A DNA stretch of 64,000 nucleotides from Oscillospiraceae bacterium. Its GTDB lineage: Bacteria; Bacillota; Clostridia; Oscillospirales; Ruminococcaceae. The translations under genes were made by a program, and so were the position numbers. This document shows, in pieces, positions 63,904 to 64,000 of this stretch. Position 1 is the stretch's first letter. Every line of letters starts with the position of its first letter. The notes beneath the pieces were generated by a model. The model was not told the DNA's origin, searched no databases, and saw only the letters and a list, made by a program, of their open reading frames with translations. The stretch covers positions 23,117-87,116 of the forward strand of contig JAFUNR010000046.1 in the NCBI GenBank assembly GCA_017472965.1. The letters run 5' to 3'.

Positions 63904-63973
63904 AGTTCATACAAATCTCTGGTAGAATGAAGTTACCACACACCAAACTACAAAAAGGAGATTTGTATGAACT
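63904..63973 (+). repeat. 16-bp inverted repeat enclosing the transposase start
   Basis: AGTTCATACAAATCTC (63904-63919) and its exact inverse (63958-63973) enclose a 38-base loop. The right arm covers the last part of the aaaaaggag ribosome site and the ATG at 63967. A transcript entering from outside would fold and hide the start. Confidence 0.85.
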
Positions 63974-64000
63974 ACCATCATCTTACCATAGAAGAGCGCA
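63967..64000 (+). mobile_element. IS30-family transposase, first 11 residues only
   Basis: Partial gene cut by the window end. MNYHHLTIEER matches the start of IS30-type transposases (usually xYxHLTxxER). aaaaaggag lies upstream. The left end of the element is not certain; it should lie between 63857 and 63950. Confidence 0.8.

Noticed and set aside
63857-63966. Exact left terminal inverted repeat of the IS30-type element
   Set aside because: The right end of the element is outside the window, so the terminal repeats cannot be matched.

Overview
The window is GC-rich and its genes use strong GC-biased codons. It looks like the chromosome of an anaerobic, gut-type Firmicute of the Oscillospiraceae/Ruminococcaceae (Faecalibacterium, Gemmiger or Subdoligranulum-like). 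The basis is an anaerobic class III ribonucleotide reductase with NrdR boxes, ECF vitamin transporters under a riboswitch or a structured leader, an MsmK-type shared sugar-ABC ATPase, a Cys-type cytosolic sulfatase, an IS30-type element and the codon style. No rRNA or tRNA genes, CRISPR arrays or prophage were seen. The species call is inference.

Layout. 1-8.2 kb: end of a surface-polysaccharide locus. A capE/fnlA (partial), capF/fnlB, capG/fnlC set makes UDP-L-FucNAc. A WbuB-like transferase, a GT2 enzyme, a DUF2304 membrane protein and an MBOAT acyltransferase with an SGNH-like partner follow. 8.2-10.8 kb: uridine kinase, YhcH/YjgK protein, M20 dipeptidase. 10.8-11.6 kb: ECF S component behind a structured leader. 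11.7-16.9 kb (minus): CofE-like ligase, then the glycolytic operon pgk-tpiA-gpmI. 17-20 kb (minus): GDPD, a repeat-rich membrane protein and a flippase. 20.2-23.6 kb: sulfatase and a barrel-type glycosidase-like protein, each with its own promoter. 24.1-29.3 kb: the anaerobic RNR locus. 29.4-33.8 kb: UroD-family enzyme, AraC regulator, HAD protein, XRE regulator. 34.0-35.9 kb: Mn2+ riboswitch-mntP, then FMN riboswitch-ribU. 36-41 kb: acyltransferase, PAP2 protein, PHP hydrolase, M20 peptidase and a small Cys-rich membrane protein. 41-45.5 kb: LCP-like protein, sugar isomerase, and an XRE-GH51 fusion. 45.6-54.1 kb: ogt/trmB, AraC, msmK, glycosyltransferases, recG. 54.1-64 kb: GH95 remnant, XRE-methyltransferase fusion, AzlCD, Gfo/Idh/MocA oxidoreductase, MFS, queH, CNNM/CorC protein, AI-2E exporter, zinc-ribbon protein and the start of an IS30-type transposase.

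Most notable points. (1) The anaerobic RNR looks physically split. The large NrdD ORF ends just after its zinc-ribbon motif. The glycyl-radical segment (RRITGYL...RVKH) is a separate 56-residue gene with its own Shine-Dalgarno, about 2 kb downstream and 4 bases before nrdG, with an unrelated DUF4838 gene in between. (2) A single protein carries an XRE DNA-binding domain and an apparently catalytically complete GH51 arabinofuranosidase domain. A second XRE-enzyme fusion (methyltransferase) lies 9 kb away. (3) Two 20-bp dyads, 33 bp apart, cover the -10 and -35 of a HAD-protein promoter next to a divergent XRE regulator. (4) The IS30-type transposase start lies inside a 16-bp perfect inverted repeat that would hide its ribosome-binding site.
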